Part shown: piece after piece, positions 43,447 through 53,118 of the stretch
Layout of the letters: every line of letters starts with the position of its first letter
Position numbering within the stretch: the first letter of the stretch is position 1
Origin: Roseibium salinum
GTDB taxonomy: Bacteria; Pseudomonadota; Alphaproteobacteria; Rhizobiales; Stappiaceae
Direction of reading: 5' to 3'
Assembly: GCF_026240905.1 (NCBI RefSeq)
Contig: NZ_JAPEVI010000003.1
Span: forward strand, 1,550,001 to 1,614,000
DNA length: 64,000 bases
Translations under genes and position numbers: made by a program
Notes under the pieces: generated by a model
The model's database searches: none
The model's input: only the letters and a program-made list of their open reading frames with translations
What the model was told of the DNA's origin: nothing

Positions 43447-44342
43447 GGGCGCCAGAACCTGAAGAAACTCAGCAAGCTCCTTCTTGAGGGCCTGAGTTCG
43501 GCTTCGATGGCCTTCCTGATCCTTTCGGCGCTTCGCGCATAGAGCTGTCCTATGGCGTCGGCGTCCGTCTCGGCGCCCAATCTGAACAGAAAGGAATCAT
43601 TGCCGTTATATTTTACCAGCTTGCCCCCAAGGCCCGCCATGAGGCCGATCAGGGCGTCATGAGTGAAGTAGTATTTGTGGGCGATGTGGAAGTGCTGCAG
43701 CCACTGCCGGGCCGGTTGACGGTCGATAATGGGCGTTGCAACCAGCAGCAGGCCATCCGGACGGCAGCACTGTGAAATGATCTCGTTGATCTGCCTGACC
43801 GGATCGATCATGTGTTCGATCACGTGCGAAACGACGACGAGATCGTATTTCTTCTCTTTATCGTAGGGAAGAATGCCGTTGTCGTAGGCGTACTGGCTGT
43901 AGTTGCTCTCAACTTCGTGGAGAGAAACCGGTTTTCCCGCGGTCAGAAAGTCTGCTGTCCGACCGCCTGCCCCGCCGCCATAGTCCAGAACGCTGTCGAA
44001 ATCTTCCACTACGTCCGACAGAAACGGCGCGATTGACTTTCTGCGCTGTTCCTCAAAAAGCTCCTTTGGGGGCCTGCCACGCCGGTGTGTGTTCCCGTAC
44101 ACATTCCGGTAATAATGCGAGGCGGTCTCTTCCGTAAAATAGGGATTTGCGCGCAACGTGCCGCACTTAGTGCAAGCAACGACAGGAAGAAAATTCCTGT
44201 GGCGCGACACAGTGGAAACGACAATCGATTCAGTGGCGCCACACGTGCATTTCGTGAACTGGAAGGAGTGCTTTTCGATATCGGGAAACTCGTCGAAGTT
44301 TTCCCTGTATTTGTAATTTGTCTTGTTGATATCGAACAGCAT
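43398..44342 (-). CDS. SAM-dependent methyltransferase with N-terminal Cys-rich region
   Basis: A 314-residue class I methyltransferase. The N-terminal part has CTCGATE and CTKCGTLRANPYF (two Cys pairs, a zinc ribbon-like layout); the catalytic domain shows the SAM-binding VLDYGGGAGGRTADFL at about 110-125, VVVSHVIEHMIDPVRQ and the LLLVATP strand. It resembles methyltransferases acting on sugars in polysaccharide biosynthesis (inference). The ATG at 44342 is chosen; the frame extends 22 codons further without similarity. Confidence 0.78.
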   Translation of the reverse strand: MLFDINKTNYKYRENFDEFPDIEKHSFQFTKCTCGATESIVVSTVSRHRNFLPVVACTKCGTLRANPYFTEETASHYYRNVYGNTHRRGRPPKELFEEQRRKSIAPFLSDVVEDFDSVLDYGGGAGGRTADFLTAGKPVSLHEVESNYSQYAYDNGILPYDKEKKYDLVVVSHVIEHMIDPVRQINEIISQCCRPDGLLLVATPIIDRQPARQWLQHFHIAHKYYFTHDALIGLMAGLGGKLVKYNGNDSFLFRLGAETDADAIGQLYARSAERIRKAIEAELRPSRRSLLSFFRFWRPHSHSQAAPRTPELSP

Positions 44343-44524
44343 GAGGCCGGCTCTGCGTAGTTGAGAATTTATCGCTGGTAGCCGACCGGTTGAGCATCTG
44401 TCAAACAACCCTGCCGGGCAGAAGAAAGATTTCTCGGCTCACTTTGATCGAGAAACGTTTCTCTCATGGCCGTCGGTTGAAATTTGAGACCACCGTTCTC
44501 ATTGAACAAGCCAACCCGGTCTTA

Positions 44525-45514
44525 TCACGCCTTCACACGCCCCAATGTGACCAGAACGATGCCCGCACCGACGCTGGCAACGGCGGCAAGCTTTGCGGCA
44601 TTGGGAATCTCGCCAAAGACCAGAAAGCCCAGCCCAAGACCGATAACCGCAGCGACGGAGCCGATCTGGCTGAGATACACCGGTCCGGCCGTTTGCTGAA
44701 GACGGAAATAGAGACCGTATTGAAGGGCGAAGATGGCCATTTGGGCGGCCAGCAGTCCGACCGCCTCCGGGCTCCAGCCTGAGGGAACAACGGGAATGCC
44801 AATGGCCGCGGTGAATATGGCCAGCGCCAGAAACCCGGTTGCCATCATCCCCAGGGCCAGGTCGACCGGCGTGGCGCCTTTGGGCCATTTGAGGGTCCGA
44901 TAGATATTTCCCGTTGCCAGAAACACAGGAATGGACAGCGCAAAAATGCTCCACCAGGATGCTTCAACCGAAAGCTTAGAGCCCGAGACTGCCAGAAGAA
45001 CGCCGCCCACCAGGCCGAACAGGACACCGGTGCCCCTCAAGAGTTGAAACCGTTCCAGCCGCAGGATGACCGCGATTGCGTATGTCAGCACCAGCGGGAA
45101 GGCGTAGCTCAGGGAAACGAAGCCTGCGCCGACCTTTGACGCGGCAACGACGGCAATCATGTTGGGGGCTATGAACAGTAACCCGCTGAAAATCAGATAG
45201 ATCGCGAAGCGCTTCCGATCGCCGGCCGCCGCAGGCTTCGCGACCTGCTCACCCTTGCGCCCCCAGAGCCGCGTCAGGGCGAAAAGGCCGATCGCTCCGC
45301 CGAGAACGGACCATTGCAACAGCGCCAGGGGATGCCAGCCAATGGCCGGAGCCGCCTTGGCAATCACGGTGGAAACCGCCAGGAACCCGCCGACGACGAG
45401 CAACAGGACGAGCGGCTGCTCGAACATCTCTGCGCCTTTTTTGTTCATAGGCGTGGGCGCGTGCACGGCGGCCGGCTTCGCCGGTTGCAGGTTGGGTCTG
45501 CTCATGTCCGACAT
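44525..45514 (-). CDS. DMT-family (EamA) transporter
   Basis: A 329-residue membrane protein of the drug/metabolite transporter superfamily, with about ten hydrophobic segments and two EamA repeats (first around VLLLVVGGFLAVSTVIAKAAP, second around ILLPEGVG-like loops and GSVAAVIGLGLGFLVFGE). The N-terminus is hydrophilic and Pro-rich. GGAAGG lies eight bases before the ATG at 45514. It is divergent from a MarR regulator with an operator between them. The transported compound is unknown. Confidence 0.82.
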   Translation of the reverse strand: MSDMSRPNLQPAKPAAVHAPTPMNKKGAEMFEQPLVLLLVVGGFLAVSTVIAKAAPAIGWHPLALLQWSVLGGAIGLFALTRLWGRKGEQVAKPAAAGDRKRFAIYLIFSGLLFIAPNMIAVVAASKVGAGFVSLSYAFPLVLTYAIAVILRLERFQLLRGTGVLFGLVGGVLLAVSGSKLSVEASWWSIFALSIPVFLATGNIYRTLKWPKGATPVDLALGMMATGFLALAIFTAAIGIPVVPSGWSPEAVGLLAAQMAIFALQYGLYFRLQQTAGPVYLSQIGSVAAVIGLGLGFLVFGEIPNAAKLAAVASVGAGIVLVTLGRVKA

Positions 45515-45580
45515 CAGATTTTCCTTCCGTTTTGCGGGCGCTCGTGCCCGGCTCCCCCGGTGTGAACGAAACATAATCAT

Positions 45581-45604
45581 AAGTATCTTTATTTCAAGAT
45601 ACTT
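45581..45604. promoter_or_regulatory. MarR-type palindromic operator
   Basis: Perfect 9-base arms AAGTATCTT and AAGATACTT separated by TATTTC, between the divergent DMT transporter (start 45514) and MarR gene (start 45742). A looser second copy (AAAGATTCTTGCAAAGTG) lies at about 45610-45630. Size and symmetry fit a MarR dimer site. Confidence 0.7.
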
Positions 45605-45741
45605 TTCTAAAAGATTCTTGCAAAGTGTTGACTTCCAGGAGCAAAGATCGGAGGATTCTGATCGCAACTCTGTTGAAAACTCGAATTTTTCCTGAGACTT
45701 AGATGAATTCGGTACACAGGTGCGCTTTCGGGGGACCCGTC

Positions 45742-46308
45742 ATGACTACGCAATCGAAGAGCCCGCAGAAGCATCTATTCGGCGATCCTGAGGATATCCT
45801 GGTCGACCGCGCCGAACGGGCCCGCCGGCAATGGCAGAAGGAAATGCCCGAACTTGCCGACAAACTGCAGCCTATGGTGCTGCTCGGACGGCTGAACGAA
45901 GCCGCACATGTCATGAGCCGGGACTATCTGGTGCCTTCCTATGCGGATATCGGCCTGAAATTCGGCGAGTTCGACGTGCTTGCCACCCTTGTGCGCTCGG
46001 GTCCGCCTTATAAGCTGTCCCCGACCGAGCTTTACCGCACCACCATGATGAGTTCGGGCGGCATGACGGCCCGGCTGGACAAGCTTGAGAAGGCCGGCCT
46101 GGTCGAGCGATGCCCCAACCCCGATGATCGCAGGGCGCTCACCGTCTGCCTGACCGGAAAAGGTCTTGATCTGATCAAGAGCAAGATGCCGGACTATATC
46201 AACACCCAGCATGAAGCTGTCGACGGCCTGTCGGAAAAGGAACAGTTGCAGCTCTCCAGGCTTCTGGAAAAACTTATACGCGCCGCGAACGAGAAAAAGA
46301 CGCCGTGA
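45742..46308 (+). CDS. MarR-family transcriptional regulator
   Basis: A 188-residue winged-helix regulator. The MarR core runs from about residue 55 (YADIGLKFGEFDVLATLV) through the recognition helix LSPTELYRTTMMSSGGMTAR to the wing (LVERCPNPDDRRALTVCLT). ATG at 45742 is preceded by GGGGGA about ten bases upstream; an ATG at 45703 is in frame but less likely. It probably represses the DMT transporter gene and itself. Confidence 0.88.
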   Translation: MTTQSKSPQKHLFGDPEDILVDRAERARRQWQKEMPELADKLQPMVLLGRLNEAAHVMSRDYLVPSYADIGLKFGEFDVLATLVRSGPPYKLSPTELYRTTMMSSGGMTARLDKLEKAGLVERCPNPDDRRALTVCLTGKGLDLIKSKMPDYINTQHEAVDGLSEKEQLQLSRLLEKLIRAANEKKTP

Positions 46309-46488
46309 TGCAATTCGTCGGCTCCGGAAAACCATGAACGGCGATCATTGCGTGCCAGCCTCCCCGGCAGACGGAAAAGTTCCATTGTTTCCCACTCGAG
46401 CAGGTCAAATTGCCTTGAGTTGCAATTCGCCCGCCGATCACCGATTTTCAGGCTAGGCTGCATTCCGGCAAGAACAGGAAGAAGCGCA

Positions 46489-46983
46489 ATGATTAAGTGG
46501 ATTTCGGGCATCCTGGTTTCGGCGGTGCTCATCATGCCCGCGGTCGCTCAGGATGAGTTGCAGATACGGGACATTGAAAAGGGCATTGGCGAGGAGGCCA
46601 ATGTCGGCGAAACGGTGGTGGTGCACTATACCGGCTGGCTGATGGACGGCACCAAGTTCGATTCCAGTCTCGACCGCGGAGAACCCTTTTCCTTCACCCT
46701 GGGCGAGCGCAAAGTCATCCCCGGCTGGGAAAAGGGGGTTGAAGGCATGCAGGTCGGCGGCAAGCGCGAACTGATCATCCCGCCGGACATGGCCTACGGT
46801 TCCCGGGGCGCCGGAGGGATCATTCCGCCCGACGCAACGCTGAAATTCGAGATCGAGCTTCTCGAGGTCAAAGCCAAGAAGTTCTCCGCTCTCGATGGCG
46901 GGAGGCTCGAGGCTGAACCGACTGAGGGCACAGCCACCACCGCTACCCGGTTCGCCGGGGAATGGCGGGTCACGGCATTATGA
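46489..46983 (+). CDS. FKBP-type peptidyl-prolyl isomerase, periplasmic
   Basis: A 164-residue proline isomerase with a signal peptide (cleavage near MPAVAQ). The FKBP domain (residues about 30-135) has VVVHYTGWLMDGTKFDSS, FTLGERKVIPGWEKGVEGM and IIPPDATLKFEIELLEV, all typical, and a short basic C-terminal extension. GGAAGAAG precedes the ATG at nine bases. It is monocistronic, and it may assist folding of secreted proteins. Confidence 0.92.
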   Translation: MIKWISGILVSAVLIMPAVAQDELQIRDIEKGIGEEANVGETVVVHYTGWLMDGTKFDSSLDRGEPFSFTLGERKVIPGWEKGVEGMQVGGKRELIIPPDMAYGSRGAGGIIPPDATLKFEIELLEVKAKKFSALDGGRLEAEPTEGTATTATRFAGEWRVTAL

Positions 46984-47025
46984 TGCGCAGACGATTGACA
47001 CGCTTTGGCCGTGAAGGCCCGGAGT

Positions 47026-48447
47026 TCAGATTTCCGATGTGAGGGCCAGGCTCAGGCGGTTATGCGCTTCAACAACCGGTGCCATATCCATCGTAACGAT
47101 CTCGCCGCCATCGACGACCACGCGCCCGCCCACGACCGTGGTTTCGACCTTTTGCGGAGCGCAGAAAACAACGGCCGCGACGGGATCGTGCAGCGCGCCG
47201 GCGAATTGGACCGTATTCAGATCCAGCGTGAAGAAATCGGCGCACTTGCCTGTTTCCAAAGAGCCTATATCGTCCCGTCCCAGCACTGAAGCGCCTCCAA
47301 TCGTCGCCAGTTCCAGCGCCTCCCTGGCGGTCATCCATTCCCCGGCGCGCAAGGGGTGCGAAGGCGGAAGCAAGGCATGCCTGCGCGGGCCCTCCGGCGG
47401 CAGGAGGCCAAGTTGCAGGCGTGCGAGCAACATTGCCTGGCGGACCTCCAGCAGCATGTTGGAGCTGTCATTGCTTGCCGACCCGTCCACGCCAAGCCCG
47501 ACTTTCACGCCGGCCGCCATGTATTTCTTCACCGGCGCAATGCCGGAGGCGAGCCGCATGTTGGAACAGGGACAGTGGGCCGCCCCGCATCCAGTTCTGG
47601 CAAAGAGCTTGATTTCATCATCATCCACGTGAACGGCATGGGCGAACCAGACGTCGGGACCGGTCCACTCCAGCCCCTCCATCCATTCCACCGGCCGCTT
47701 GCCGAAGTGTTCAAGCGTGTAGCGCTCTTCGTCGTAGGTCTCACAAAGATGGGTGTGCAGCATCACTCCCTTGTCGCGTGCCAGCCGCGCGCTTTCGCGC
47801 AGGAGGTTTTCCGAGACGGAGAACGGCGAACAGGGCGCAACGACGATCCGGGTCATCGCGGCGAAGGACGCGTCGTGATAGCGGTCGATTACCCGAATGC
47901 TGTCCTTCAGGATTTCCTCTTCGTCCTCCACACACTCGTCCGGCGGCAGACCGCCCTTGCTGACGCCCAGGGACATGGAGCCGCGACTTGCGTGAAACCG
48001 CACGCCAAGTTCCTTCGCCGCTTCGATCTGGTAGTCGACCTTGTTGCCGCTCTGAAAGAGGTAGGTGTGGTCGAAAACGGTGGTGCAGCCGGACAAAGCC
48101 AGTTCCGCCAGACCGATCAGCGTGCTCGCCCGAGAGGCCTCGGGATTGGTTCTTGCCCAGATCCGGTAATGGGCCTGCAGCCAGGCAAACAGATTGTTGT
48201 TCTGCGCCGCCGGCAGATTGCGGGTAAGCGTCTGGTTGAGGTGATGGTGCGTATTCACGAAGCCCGGCAAAACGATTTGCCCGCGGGCATCGATCACATT
48301 GTCGGCCGTTTCCGGCAATTCGCCTGAAAGACCGACGCGCTTGATGACGCCATCTTCCGCATAGAGCCCGCCCCCTGGAATCTCGCGGCGTGTACCATCC
48401 ATCGTGACGAGCATGTCGGCGTTTTTGAGCAACAGCGTCTGGACCAT
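47026..48447 (-). CDS. 8-oxoguanine deaminase (amidohydrolase family)
   Basis: A 473-residue metal-dependent deaminase of the COG0402 group. Metal and active-site elements in order are NTHHHLNQTLTRNLP, HTHLCET, HAVHVDDDE and VDGSASNDSSN. The pattern NTHHHLNQTLTR is that of 8-oxoguanine deaminases, which convert 8-oxoguanine to urate; related hydroxydechloroatrazine hydrolases are the alternative. The ATG at 48447 gives the usual N-terminus; an upstream frame extension of ten codons is less likely. Confidence 0.85.
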   Translation of the reverse strand: MVQTLLLKNADMLVTMDGTRREIPGGGLYAEDGVIKRVGLSGELPETADNVIDARGQIVLPGFVNTHHHLNQTLTRNLPAAQNNNLFAWLQAHYRIWARTNPEASRASTLIGLAELALSGCTTVFDHTYLFQSGNKVDYQIEAAKELGVRFHASRGSMSLGVSKGGLPPDECVEDEEEILKDSIRVIDRYHDASFAAMTRIVVAPCSPFSVSENLLRESARLARDKGVMLHTHLCETYDEERYTLEHFGKRPVEWMEGLEWTGPDVWFAHAVHVDDDEIKLFARTGCGAAHCPCSNMRLASGIAPVKKYMAAGVKVGLGVDGSASNDSSNMLLEVRQAMLLARLQLGLLPPEGPRRHALLPPSHPLRAGEWMTAREALELATIGGASVLGRDDIGSLETGKCADFFTLDLNTVQFAGALHDPVAAVVFCAPQKVETTVVGGRVVVDGGEIVTMDMAPVVEAHNRLSLALTSEI

Positions 48448-48842
48448 CGGCAGCCTTTCGGTGGGGGAAGTTTGCAACCTGCGAAACTGCCGGCAGCTTA
48501 ACCGCTTGAGCGGTCCCGAACCATTGTTTCAAACGCGAAGGACCTTAAGGCCATTTCTGAAAATGCGGCCCCCTCGCGCGGCATCCGTTTTTTAGGTGTC
48601 CAGAAAGACTAATGAATGGTGCCTGAGCGAGCCGGGAGGAATCCGCTTGCCCTCCCCCGTGCCTCCGCGGTGCGCCCTCTTCAAACATTGCTGCGCAAAA
48701 GCCGACAGTTTTCTGCTTGGCAATGATCAAGAATGTATCCATTACACGAATGAGAGTTGCTACCGAAGGTGGATAGAATTCCAATATTTCCCCGTTATGA
48801 TGCCGACCCAAATCAACATGGACACAACTAAAGAGGATATAC
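48448..48842. other. Intergenic region upstream of the binding protein gene
   Basis: A 395-bp divergent region holding the promoters of the deaminase gene (-) and the binding-protein gene (+). Overlapping frames here (for example 48545-48898 on the minus strand) show no family similarity. No riboswitch or operator is evident. Confidence 0.45.
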
Positions 48843-49610
48843 GTGGTGCGGTTACGATTCGGAATTCTTGGCATTGTCTGCGCAAGTTTTCTCTTCACTC
48901 AACAACAGGCTGAAGCAAAAACAATTACCTTCGCGGCGGATAGCTGGTGTCCGGTCAACTGCGCCCCAGGCTCCGAGCGGCCCGGCTACATGGTGGAAAT
49001 CGTCGAAGCGATTCTGGAGCCGAAAGGCTATGACGTGCGCTATGTGAACGTGAATTGGTCGCGCGCACTGCTCTACGCGCGATCCGGCCGATTTGACGCG
49101 GTCCTGGGTGCGCTGAAAGGCGATGCACCGGATTTCGTATTTCCGGCGGAGCCTCAGGGAGAAACGGAGATCGGCATTTTCGTGCCGAAGTCCTCCAGCT
49201 GGCAATACACCTCCGAGGCCTCGCTCAAGGACAAGCGCATCGGCCTGATCCGCGACTACGCCTATGGCGAGGAGCTGGAGAGACACATCAGATTGCAAGC
49301 GCATCCGACCTATGCCGGCGGCGAACATCCGTTGAAAATCAACATGCTCCAGCTCAAAGTCGGGCGGATCGACATGATCGTGGAGGACGTCGGTGTCTTC
49401 CGCCACACTGCCAGGGAGCTGGGGCTGGACAAGGAGTTTCGACTAGCCAAGACCTTTTCCAGAGAACACATCTACGCCGCCTTTTCTCCCGGCAATCCGG
49501 CATCGACGCGCCTGGCACAAATGCTGAGCACCGGAATGCGGGACTTGAGAGCGAACGGAAGCCTTCGTCTGATAATGAAAAAATACGCCCTCGATGACTG
49601 GCGTCATTAA
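48843..49610 (+). CDS. Periplasmic solute-binding protein (amino-acid ABC type), stand-alone
   Basis: A 255-residue secreted protein of the SBP_bac_3-like fold. The signal peptide ends near QQQAEA, and the mature part opens ITFAADSWCPVNC, followed by YMVEIVEAILEPKGYDVRYV and LIRDYAYGEELERH. No permease or ATPase gene is adjacent, so it may be a sensor-type or orphan binding protein. A GTG start at 48843 opens the signal peptide. Its ligand is unknown. Confidence 0.78.
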   Translation: MVRLRFGILGIVCASFLFTQQQAEAKTITFAADSWCPVNCAPGSERPGYMVEIVEAILEPKGYDVRYVNVNWSRALLYARSGRFDAVLGALKGDAPDFVFPAEPQGETEIGIFVPKSSSWQYTSEASLKDKRIGLIRDYAYGEELERHIRLQAHPTYAGGEHPLKINMLQLKVGRIDMIVEDVGVFRHTARELGLDKEFRLAKTFSREHIYAAFSPGNPASTRLAQMLSTGMRDLRANGSLRLIMKKYALDDWRH

Positions 49611-49694
49611 GTCGCTCCGAAACAGCCGGGAATGCCTTTCCTTCAGCCAACAATGTCGTTGCCTTCCCCTTCGACATCCGCTATCCATCCTTTC

Positions 49695-49742
49695 ATGAAA
49701 ATGACCCTGAAGACAGCCTGGTGGTGGTGCGGCGCGAAATAG
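49695..49742 (+). CDS. trpL: trp operon leader peptide with three consecutive Trp codons
   Basis: A 15-residue open frame, MKMTLKTAWWWCGAK, 136 bases upstream of trpE(G). The three tandem TGG codons at 49719-49727 followed by a terminator hairpin are the hallmark of ribosome-mediated transcription attenuation, as described for rhizobial trpE(G). No strong ribosome-binding site is visible, which is tolerable for such short leaders. Confidence 0.88.
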   Translation: MKMTLKTAWWWCGAK

Positions 49743-49821
49743 GCGGCCAGCGATCAGTCATGCTCTAAGGGGTTCAAAGATCAAACCAAAGGCCGCCGCG
49801 GGATACCGCTGGCGGCCTTGG
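49742..49821 (+). promoter_or_regulatory. trp attenuator with competing hairpins
   Basis: The terminator stem pairs 49786-49797 (CCAAAGGCCGCC) with 49811-49821 (GGCGGCCTTGG). A competing antiterminator can form because GGCGGCC at 49742-49748, directly after trpL, is complementary to GGCCGCC at 49791-49797. Ribosome stalling on the Trp codons would favour the latter. The downstream run TGCTTT is only weakly U-rich. Confidence 0.75.
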
Positions 49822-49877
49822 TGCTTTATAAGGCCGCCATACCATCAGGCAGCCATCAGAACGGGAACAGAAGGATC

Positions 49878-52058
49878 ATGCCGGTGCTGGCAAACCAGAC
49901 CTTTGAAACCAACGGCGGGATCACGATCCTGCGCACGTCGCGCCCTTCCGTCTATGAAACCGGCACTTCCGAGTGGATCGACCGGTTGGATGCGGAGCGC
50001 GGTGCCGTTCTGGCCTCGTCCTATGAGTATCCCGGCCGGTACACCCGCTGGGACATGGCCCTGGTCAACCCGCCGCTGGTTCTGGAAGCCGCCGACCGGA
50101 GTGTCGAAATCAGGGCGCTGAACGAGCGCGGCAAAGTCCTCATTCCCGCGATCACCGAGGCTTTGAAGTCCCATCAGGATGTGGAGGGTTTTGAGGCCAC
50201 GGATACGCAGATTAATCTGACCGTGAAAAAGCCGGACCGGCTTTTCAATGAGGAAGACCGCTCCCGCCAGCCCTCGACCTTCTCCATCATCCGTGCGCTG
50301 AAGGACCTCTTTGCGTGCGACGATGATCAACTCGGCCTCTATGGGGCGTTCGGTTATGACGTCGCCTTTCAGTTCGAGCCGATCGACCTGAAACTTCAAC
50401 GCCCGGATGACCAGCGCGACGTCGTGCTGTTTCTGCCCGATGAAATCCTGATCGTCGATCACCACGGCAAGCGCGCCTATGTGCTGGAGTACGATTTCGT
50501 AGTGAACGGTGTCACCACCAAGGACATGGAACGGGACGGAGAAAAACGCCAATATACGCCCGCCAATCAGGATCCGGGCCGGGGCGATCATGAGCCGGGC
50601 GAGTACGCCAAGCTCGTGGAGAAGGCCAAGGACTATTTCCGCCGGGGCGATCTGTTCGAAACCGTTCCCGGCCAGACATTCTACGAACCCTGCGCCAATC
50701 CCCCCTCGGCGGTCTGCCGGCGGCTGGCCCAGATCAACCCCTCCCCCTATTCCTTCTTCTTCAATCTCGGCAACAACGAATACCTGGTCGGCGCTTCGCC
50801 GGAGATGTATGTGCGCGTAACAGGCGGGCGGCGCGTTGAAACCTGTCCGATCTCCGGCACGATCCGCCGCGGCCGGAATGCGATCGAGGATGAAGCGCAG
50901 ATCCGCAAGCTTTTGAACTCCGCCAAGGACGAGGCGGAACTGACCATGTGCTCCGATGTTGACCGCAACGACAAGAGCCGCGTCTGCGAGCCGGGCTCGG
51001 TCAAGGTGATCGGCCGCCGCCAGATCGAAATGTATTCCCGTCTCATCCACACCGTGGATCACATCGAGGGCATTCTGCTTGAGGAGATGGATGCACTGGA
51101 TGCCTTCCTGTCGCACACTTGGGCGGTCACGGTGACCGGCGCGCCCAAGCGGTGGGCAATGCAGTTCATCGAGGATCACGAAAAGTCGCCGCGCGCCTGG
51201 TATGGCGGTGCGATCGGCGCAGTGCTCTTCAATGGCGACATGAACACCGGGCTGACTCTCAGGACCGTGCGCATCAAGGATGGCATGGCGCAGATACGTG
51301 CCGGCGCGACGTTGCTCTATGACAGTGTTCCGGAAGAGGAAGAGGCGGAAACGGAACTGAAGGCGGAGGCCATGCGGGCCGCCGTGCGCGAAGCCGGACT
51401 TGCCACCAGGAGTGCCGAAAAAAGCGAGGAAAGAAAGCCGGGCAAGGGCCTGAAAATCCTGCTCGTCGACCATGAAGACAGCTTCGTGCACACGCTTGCC
51501 AACTACTTCCGCCAGACCGGCGCCGACGTGGTCACCTACCGGACGCCGGTGGCCGATCACGTCTTTCACGACGTCGATCCCGACCTCGTGGTCCTGTCAC
51601 CTGGCCCGGGCAATCCGAAAGACTTCGACTGCGCGGCAACCATCGGCCGCGCAAGGTCCCGCGCCCTGCCGATTTTCGGCGTTTGCCTGGGACTGCAGGC
51701 GCTGTGCGAATATTTCGGCGCCGAGCTCGGCCAGCTGGACATTCCGGTGCACGGCAAACCTTCTCCGATCATCCTTTCCGGCAATTCCCTCCTGTTCGAG
51801 GGACTCAACGCACCGGTCATCGTCGGTCGCTATCACTCCCTGTTTGCCAAACGCGACACATTGCCCGGCGACATTCGTGTCACGGCGGAGACCAATGACG
51901 GTGTCGTCATGGCGATCGAACATGAAAACGAGCCGATAGCAGCGGTGCAGTTTCACCCTGAGTCCATCATGTCGCTAGACCAGGACGCAGGGCACAAGAT
52001 CATCGAGAATGTGGTCAGCAGGCTGGTCAACACAAAACGTTTGGCCGAAGCGATATAG
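49878..52058 (+). CDS. trpE: Anthranilate synthase, fused TrpE-TrpG
   Basis: A 726-residue fusion catalysing the first step of tryptophan synthesis. The TrpE chorismate-binding domain (about residues 1-505) shows [35 protein letters not shown] and [20 protein letters not shown]. The TrpG glutamine amidotransferase (about 530-725) shows the oxyanion loop SPGPGNP, nucleophile GVCLGLQAL and the catalytic His-Glu in QFHPESIM. Fusion of this type is standard in Rhizobium and relatives. The ATG at 49878 is used; AAGGA lies four bases upstream. The remaining trp genes are not in the window. Confidence 0.96.
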   Translation: MPVLANQTFETNGGITILRTSRPSVYETGTSEWIDRLDAERGAVLASSYEYPGRYTRWDMALVNPPLVLEAADRSVEIRALNERGKVLIPAITEALKSHQDVEGFEATDTQINLTVKKPDRLFNEEDRSRQPSTFSIIRALKDLFACDDDQLGLYGAFGYDVAFQFEPIDLKLQRPDDQRDVVLFLPDEILIVDHHGKRAYVLEYDFVVNGVTTKDMERDGEKRQYTPANQDPGRGDHEPGEYAKLVEKAKDYFRRGDLFETVPGQTFYEPCANPPSAVCRRLAQINPSPYSFFFNLGNNEYLVGASPEMYVRVTGGRRVETCPISGTIRRGRNAIEDEAQIRKLLNSAKDEAELTMCSDVDRNDKSRVCEPGSVKVIGRRQIEMYSRLIHTVDHIEGILLEEMDALDAFLSHTWAVTVTGAPKRWAMQFIEDHEKSPRAWYGGAIGAVLFNGDMNTGLTLRTVRIKDGMAQIRAGATLLYDSVPEEEEAETELKAEAMRAAVREAGLATRSAEKSEERKPGKGLKILLVDHEDSFVHTLANYFRQTGADVVTYRTPVADHVFHDVDPDLVVLSPGPGNPKDFDCAATIGRARSRALPIFGVCLGLQALCEYFGAELGQLDIPVHGKPSPIILSGNSLLFEGLNAPVIVGRYHSLFAKRDTLPGDIRVTAETNDGVVMAIEHENEPIAAVQFHPESIMSLDQDAGHKIIENVVSRLVNTKRLAEAI

Positions 52059-52313
52059 CTCGGGCAGCCAGGTGCCCGGTTCTGGGCACCTGTCAATAAT
52101 TTCAGGGGAATGCCAAAAAAAGCGATCCCGTAGCCCGCGACGACACCCGTTGGGTCTTATTGATCCCCGGCCATAAACCGTTCTGAAAAATATGTGATCG
52201 AAAAATTGGAACATCCTCCGGTCGAAAGCATTTTCCCTTCGAATGTGATGATGGCAGCCAGCGCCTTTACCGGTCGCACTGTCCATTGACGTTCACAAGC
52301 AAAGGAGAAACCA

Positions 52314-52664
52314 ATGCTTAAGAAGACGATCGTGCCCCTGATGAGCGCCCTTTTCCTTTCGACCGCTCTCGTGGGCTCCGCAGGCGCACAGGTTGAGGTG
52401 ACCGATAACCCCTGTGGTGCCGACGCCGACGGAGATGTACCGTTGGTGCCGTGTCCTGAAGCAGATGCAGAGGCTGCAGCCGAAGCACCAGTGGATGAGA
52501 CGAGAGAAATGGTCGGCGACGCTGATGGCGACAGGCGGCTTACGGAAGAGCAGCAGGTTGAAAATGGCGCACCTCCGCCCGCCGACATGCAGGGCGATTT
52601 GAGTGGCGACCAGCCGACCAACCAGCCGCCCATTGATCCGAATGAAGCCAATCGATCTCAATGA
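52314..52664 (+). CDS. Small acidic secreted protein with EF-hand-like loop
   Basis: A 116-residue protein with a signal peptide (KKTIVPLMSALFLSTALVG, cleavage near SAGAQ). The mature part is Asp/Glu-rich. DADGDRRLTEEQ at about residues 69-80 follows the D-x-D-G-D pattern of an EF-hand loop, and DADGDVPL at about 38-45 is a shorter look-alike. I do not recognise a family. Calcium binding is plausible but unproven. GGAG lies eight bases upstream of the ATG. Confidence 0.65.
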   Translation: MLKKTIVPLMSALFLSTALVGSAGAQVEVTDNPCGADADGDVPLVPCPEADAEAAAEAPVDETREMVGDADGDRRLTEEQQVENGAPPPADMQGDLSGDQPTNQPPIDPNEANRSQ

Positions 52665-52687
52665 CGGCTAATCTAAGAAACGACAGG

Positions 52688-52705
52688 CCGCGCCACTTGG
52701 CGCGG
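52688..52705 (+). terminator. Rho-independent terminator after the secreted protein gene
   Basis: Arms CCGCGCC and GGCGCGG with loop ACTT, followed by TCCTCTCGCTTTTCT, 23 bases after the stop. A compact GC stem plus a T-rich tail fits intrinsic termination. Confidence 0.75.
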
Positions 52706-53118
52706 TCCTCTCGCTTTTCTAAGCTTGCGCAGGCCGACTAAAGGTTGTTCTGTGCAATTCGGTTGCGGGCCTGACCTGCAGTATAGGCTGCATGCAACGC
52801 TCGAAAGCAGATTTCCCCCGAAAGCATCGCTTTGCTCTTCCGGACTTTTTGTTCTGAAGGAGCTTTCGCGCGCGTTTGGGATGGAGTGGAACGCTGCCGC
52901 ATTTCCGTTGATATGGCGTCCCCAAAGCTGGAATTTTCAAAACAGATTTGTTTAACTGTCCGCGATGGGGTTCTATCGAAACTCACCAACGATAAAATTG
53001 GCTGGTCTGCTTTTATCCCGTACAAGGGTCAGGAAGTGAGACAGGTCATCACCTGCACGTGCCTGCCTTTCACGAGGAGCAACCCTTCCTGAACCTTTTA
53101 AAGCCCACTCTTGAGAAC
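52706..53118. other. Non-coding region before the caspase-like gene
   Basis: About 410 bp with locally lower GC than the neighbours. Short frames on both strands (for example 52738-53025, minus) have no family similarity. No operator or RNA element is evident; it probably carries the promoter of the downstream gene. Confidence 0.4.

Noticed and set aside
49845..51569. 574-codon frame antisense to trpE(G)
   Set aside because: Shadow of the anthranilate synthase gene; no similarity of its own.
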